From an uncultured Clostridia bacterium (lineage in GTDB: Bacteria; Bacillota; Clostridia; TANB77; CAG-508): 53,968 bases of DNA. Positions within the stretch are counted from its first letter, which is position 1; each line of letters opens with the position of its first letter. A program made the position numbers and the translations under genes. Below are positions 50,929 to 53,968 of this stretch, one piece after another. Below the pieces are notes generated by a model that made no database searches, was not told the DNA's origin, and saw only the letters and a program-made list of their open reading frames with translations. The DNA is taken from positions 1 through 53,968 of the forward strand of contig CANQTX010000010.1 of NCBI GenBank assembly GCA_947626885.1, written 5' to 3'.

Positions 50929-52953
50929 TTGGAAAAAGAAGAAAATATTTTAGGTTATGAAAAAATAGGAAAATTAATAAGAAAGTTTTCAATTCCTTCT
51001 ATCATATCTATGTTAGTAAACTCATTATACAATATTATAGATCAAGTATTTATAGGTCAAGGTGTTGGATATTTAGGAAATGGTGCAACGAATATAGTAT
51101 TTCCACTTGTTGTAATTGCTACAGCCATTAGTAGTATGTTTGGATCTGGTGCTGCTAGTTATTTAAGTTTAAAACTAGGAGAAAAAAAAGAAAAAGAAGC
51201 AAGTAAAGGCGTAGGTAATGCAGTTTGTGCAACTGCTATTATATCCATTATTTTATGTGCTATTTCAGTAATATTTTTACCACAATTATTGCAATTATTT
51301 GGTTGTACGGAAAGCTTGAAGGATTATGCACTACAATATGGTTACATTATAGCAATAGGTTTTCCTTTTACGATGATTGCAACTTCGTTAAGTAATGTTA
51401 TAAGAGCTGACGGAAGTCCGAAGTATTCTATGATATCTATGGTATCAGGTGCTATTTTAAATACAATATTAGACCCAATTTTTATTTTTGTTTTTAAATT
51501 AGGAATGTCTGGTGCAGCTATTGCAACAGTTCTTAGCCAAATAGTAACATTTATTTTAAATATCATTTATTTAAAACGATTTAAAACAATCAAAATAAAA
51601 AAGGAAGATTTTAAATTAAGTATTAAAGTAATAAGAAAAATTTCCATATTAGGTATCAGTAGTTTAGTATCTTTTGCCAGTGCTGTTATTGTTATGTCCA
51701 TTCAAAATAATTTACTTGCTAAATATGGAAAAGCTTCAAGATTTGGTGCAGAGATACCAATTACAGTATTAGGTATTGTTATGAAAATTACGCAGATATT
51801 AAGTAGCATCATTTTAGGTATAGCTATGGGAGCACAACCTATATTTGGTTATAATTATGGTGCCGAAAAATATGATAGAGTAAAAGAAGCGACAACATTG
51901 GTATTAAAAATTAATTTTATTATTGCTACAATTTCATTTATTATATTCCAAACAATGCCAGACAAATTAATTAGTATATTCGGAAGTGGTGATGCCTTAT
52001 ACACAGAATTTGCTTGTTTAGCATTTAGAATATATTTATTATTATTTATTCCTATGATTGTGCAACTTGTAGCAGGTATATTCTTCCAATCAATAGGAAA
52101 AAGTATTAAAAGTACATTTATTTCTTTATCAAGACAAATATTAATTTTAATACCAGCAATGTTTATTTTAGGAAATTTATTTGGTGTTGAAGGAATATTA
52201 TATGCTGGACCAGTAGCTGATGGAGTGGCATTTATATTATCAACAATATTCCTTGTTATAGAATTAAAGAACATGAATCATATAAGATATCAAACCAATA
52301 GTTTAATAGATGATACTTCTACTGATAATCAATTAAGTAAACATATTGTAATAACAATATCAAGAGAATATGGATCAGGTGGAAGATATATAGGAAGATT
52401 AATAGCAGACAAATTAGGAATTAAATTTTATGATAAAGATTTAGTTACTATTGTTTCAGAAAAAACAGGACTAACGGAAGAATATATTGAAAATAATGAG
52501 CAGAAAAGAAACACTTTAGCAACATTAGGTGGTAATGAATTAACAAATACAGATGAATTATTTATTAGTGAATCACAAGAAATTATAGAATTAGCCAATA
52601 AAGAATCTTGTGTTATTGTGGGTAGATGTGCAGATTTTGTTTTAAAAGATAGAGATGATGTGATAAAAATATTTGTATATAGTAATATGAAGGATAAAGT
52701 AAAAAGAGTAACAGAGTTTTATGGCGTTGATAAAGATAAAGCAGAAAAAGAAATAAATAAAATTAACAAATTGAGAGCAAATCATTATAAGTATTATACG
52801 GAAAGAGATTGGAAAGATTATTCAAATTATGATATTTGTATTAATAGTGACTTGTTAGGTGTAGAAAGGGTAGCAGATATGATTTGTGAGATGATAAATG
52901 AATCATCTATTAATGTAACTACGGAAAGGTTATATAAAAATACAAAAAAGTAG
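50929..52953 (+). CDS. MATE transporter fused to a cytidylate-kinase-like domain
   Basis: 674 aa from TTG 50929 with GGAGG 8 nt upstream; ATG 50914 is the alternative. Residues ~10-450 form a full twelve-helix MATE transporter (FSIPSIISMLVNSLYNIIDQ, ADGSPKYSMISMVSGAILNT, GAQPIFGYNYGAEKYDRVKE). Residues ~470-665 are a cytidylate-kinase-like P-loop domain: ITISREYGSGGRYIGRLIA (Walker A-like GSGGRYIG), FYDKDLV, VIVGRCADFVL and LRANHYKYYTERDW. MATE proteins export drugs with Na+ or H+; the kinase domain would be cytoplasmic. Domain order and length show a true in-frame fusion. Confidence 0.92.
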   Translation: MEKEENILGYEKIGKLIRKFSIPSIISMLVNSLYNIIDQVFIGQGVGYLGNGATNIVFPLVVIATAISSMFGSGAASYLSLKLGEKKEKEASKGVGNAVCATAIISIILCAISVIFLPQLLQLFGCTESLKDYALQYGYIIAIGFPFTMIATSLSNVIRADGSPKYSMISMVSGAILNTILDPIFIFVFKLGMSGAAIATVLSQIVTFILNIIYLKRFKTIKIKKEDFKLSIKVIRKISILGISSLVSFASAVIVMSIQNNLLAKYGKASRFGAEIPITVLGIVMKITQILSSIILGIAMGAQPIFGYNYGAEKYDRVKEATTLVLKINFIIATISFIIFQTMPDKLISIFGSGDALYTEFACLAFRIYLLLFIPMIVQLVAGIFFQSIGKSIKSTFISLSRQILILIPAMFILGNLFGVEGILYAGPVADGVAFILSTIFLVIELKNMNHIRYQTNSLIDDTSTDNQLSKHIVITISREYGSGGRYIGRLIADKLGIKFYDKDLVTIVSEKTGLTEEYIENNEQKRNTLATLGGNELTNTDELFISESQEIIELANKESCVIVGRCADFVLKDRDDVIKIFVYSNMKDKVKRVTEFYGVDKDKAEKEINKINKLRANHYKYYTERDWKDYSNYDICINSDLLGVERVADMICEMINESSINVTTERLYKNTKK

Positions 52954-52996
52954 TTTCACCTTTAAAGACAAACAACTCTAAAGAAAGAGAAAAACG

Positions 52997-53035
52997 ACAA
53001 ATTTCAATTTAATCTTAGAAATTTGTCATTTTTTG
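52997..53035 (+). terminator. terminator after the MATE-kinase gene
   Basis: Ten-base perfect arms (52997-53006 and 53019-53028) with a 12-nt loop and a T6 run. It separates the gene from the convergent Nudix gene. Confidence 0.85.
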
Positions 53036-53075
53036 TTGTTTGGAGACGTTACTCTGGTTTGATATCTTTTTTACA

Positions 53076-53516
53076 TTATTTTCTTATACAATTTATTATT
53101 TCCATAGATTGTATTTTATTGTCTATTTTATTTTTTATGCTACTCAAGAAATATCCATCTGCTCTAAGTTTATCTTTCATATTTAAAATTTCTTCATAAG
53201 TAAACCATTTTACGTTTGATATTTCTTCTCCATCTGCTTTAATATTTTCAGATATAATTTTAGTATCAAAAAAGAAACAAACTACATTCACGCCTTCAAG
53301 TATTTCATTAATAATTTCTAATATTCCTGTTATTTCAACTTTACAACCAGTTTCTTCATAGATTTCTCTTTTAGCGCCTTCTATTAAAGATTCATTTTCA
53401 TTTAAGCCACCAGCGGGAACATTCCATTTTCCTTTACATATCTTTTGATTTTCTTGTACTAATAAAAATTTTCCATCTTTTCCCAAGATTCCTCCTGTAA
53501 CAACTTTTACATTCAT
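53076..53516 (-). CDS. Nudix hydrolase
   Basis: 146 aa with GGAGG upstream of the ATG. The Nudix box is complete: GGLNENESLIEGAKREIYEE then TG, matching Gx5Ex7REUxEExGU. The fold starts with VVTGGILGKDGKFLLVQE and KGKWNVPAGG. Such enzymes hydrolyse nucleoside diphosphate derivatives or oxidised nucleotides using Mg2+; the substrate cannot be told. Small and monocistronic. Confidence 0.93.
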   Translation of the reverse strand: MNVKVVTGGILGKDGKFLLVQENQKICKGKWNVPAGGLNENESLIEGAKREIYEETGCKVEITGILEIINEILEGVNVVCFFFDTKIISENIKADGEEISNVKWFTYEEILNMKDKLRADGYFLSSIKNKIDNKIQSMEIINCIRK

Positions 53517-53599
53517 TTATATTCCTCCATACAAATTACTTGATATACTGATTATACTACAACACAGGAAAAATTAAAATACTTAAATATAAAGGGGTG

Positions 53600-53968
53600 T
53601 TAAAAATTAATAATTTTATTTATATTTTCTATAAAGTCTATTCCCTCTATCTTATTAATTCCAAAACATTTTTTCCCCAAGTCTTTCAGTGATGCTCCAC
53701 AATGATAAAGCTCTTTGTTATCTATAATAATGAATCTATCATGAAATTTATCTGTCTTTACTATTTGTAGTACTCCATATTGTTCATTAAACTTCTTAAT
53801 ATCTAGTTTTGTTAGATTACAATTTGGTGAAGTTAAAATAATTGCTTGGGCATTCTTATTTTTCTTTTGTAGCATTTTAAGAATAGTATCGTCTATATAA
53901 TTATCTATTATTACTATTTTACTATGTGCTGTTTTTATAATATCAATTATTAGCTCATAGGCATCATA
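53600..53968 (-). CDS. PLD-like domain, C-terminal part of an ORF6N-type protein (5' end outside window)
   Basis: 123 codons are visible; the frame stays open to the window edge, so the true start lies beyond it and the ATG at 53875 is internal. The visible part reads YDAYELIIDIIKTAHSKIVI, IDNYIDDTILKML, KFHDRFIIID and ELYHCGASLKDLGKKCFG, a phospholipase-D-like fold in which KFHDRFIIID resembles a weakened HKD motif. This C-terminal part is typical of ORF6N-domain (KilA-N/antirepressor-like) proteins found in prophages and islands. The N-terminal domain is not visible, so the full call is inference. Confidence 0.7.
   Translation of the reverse strand, partial: YDAYELIIDIIKTAHSKIVIIDNYIDDTILKMLQKKNKNAQAIILTSPNCNLTKLDIKKFNEQYGVLQIVKTDKFHDRFIIIDNKELYHCGASLKDLGKKCFGINKIEGIDFIENINKIINF

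Noticed and set aside
51855..52274. 139-codon open frame on the minus strand
   Set aside because: It is antisense to the MATE helices; its composition mirrors the membrane segments of the true gene.

Overview
The window is AT-rich DNA from a Gram-positive, low-GC bacterium. It is most likely a gut-associated member of the Clostridia. The evidence is Firmicutes-type promoters and AGGAGG ribosome binding sites, frequent TTG and GTG starts, tRNA genes with encoded CCA, a CIRCE operator, a bile salt hydrolase, ComEA, an LCP protein and a K+-type membrane pyrophosphatase. I cannot name the species from the sequence.

Region 1 (1-2.9 kb): an IS110-family insertion sequence lies beside large inverted repeats and a frameshifted gene, followed by a flavin reductase. 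Region 2 (2.9-9.5 kb): a possible bile or envelope module. A very large MMPL/RND exporter with a ~720-residue internal repeat array diverges from a TetR regulator and a bile salt hydrolase across a 14-bp perfect palindrome; a small heat shock protein follows. Region 3 (9.7-15.4 kb): envelope and housekeeping genes, namely tRNA-Arg, a DUF5711-like propeller, a CvpA-like protein, an LCP ligase, a D,D-carboxypeptidase, ComEA and initiator tRNA-Met.

Region 4 (15.6-46.5 kb), the centrepiece, is a ~31-kb type IV secretion (T4SS)-like locus, all on the + strand. It has seven tandem VirB2/TrbC-like pilin genes in three promoter units. These are followed by a PrgI/VirB3-like protein, a VirB4 N-domain-like protein broken by one extra base in an A7 tract, a VirB4 ATPase, four VirB6/TrbL-like membrane proteins (415, 1349, 872 and 840 aa), two paralogous unknown anchored proteins, two NTF2-like anchored proteins that may stand in for VirB8, a 1867-residue wall-remodelling protein, and a G5-SH3-glucosaminidase. 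A strong terminator closes the locus. No relaxase, coupling protein, integrase or recognisable oriT lies in the window. It may therefore be a fixed secretion, adhesion or DNA-uptake machine, or the rest of an element may lie elsewhere.

Region 5 (46.5-54 kb): an hppA membrane pyrophosphatase that looks more GC-rich than its surroundings, an HtpG chaperone with a CIRCE operator overlapping its -35 box, a MATE transporter fused to a cytidylate-kinase-like domain, a Nudix hydrolase, and the 3' part of a PLD-like/ORF6N-type protein running off the window.

In the T4SS, the pilins would form the surface filament, VirB4 would energise it, the VirB6 proteins would build the membrane channel, and the two muralytic proteins would open the thick wall. 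The pilin array, the VirB6 expansion and the Cys-rich insert in one VirB6 are the parts most likely to be undescribed. All statements come from reading the sequence; no database search was run.
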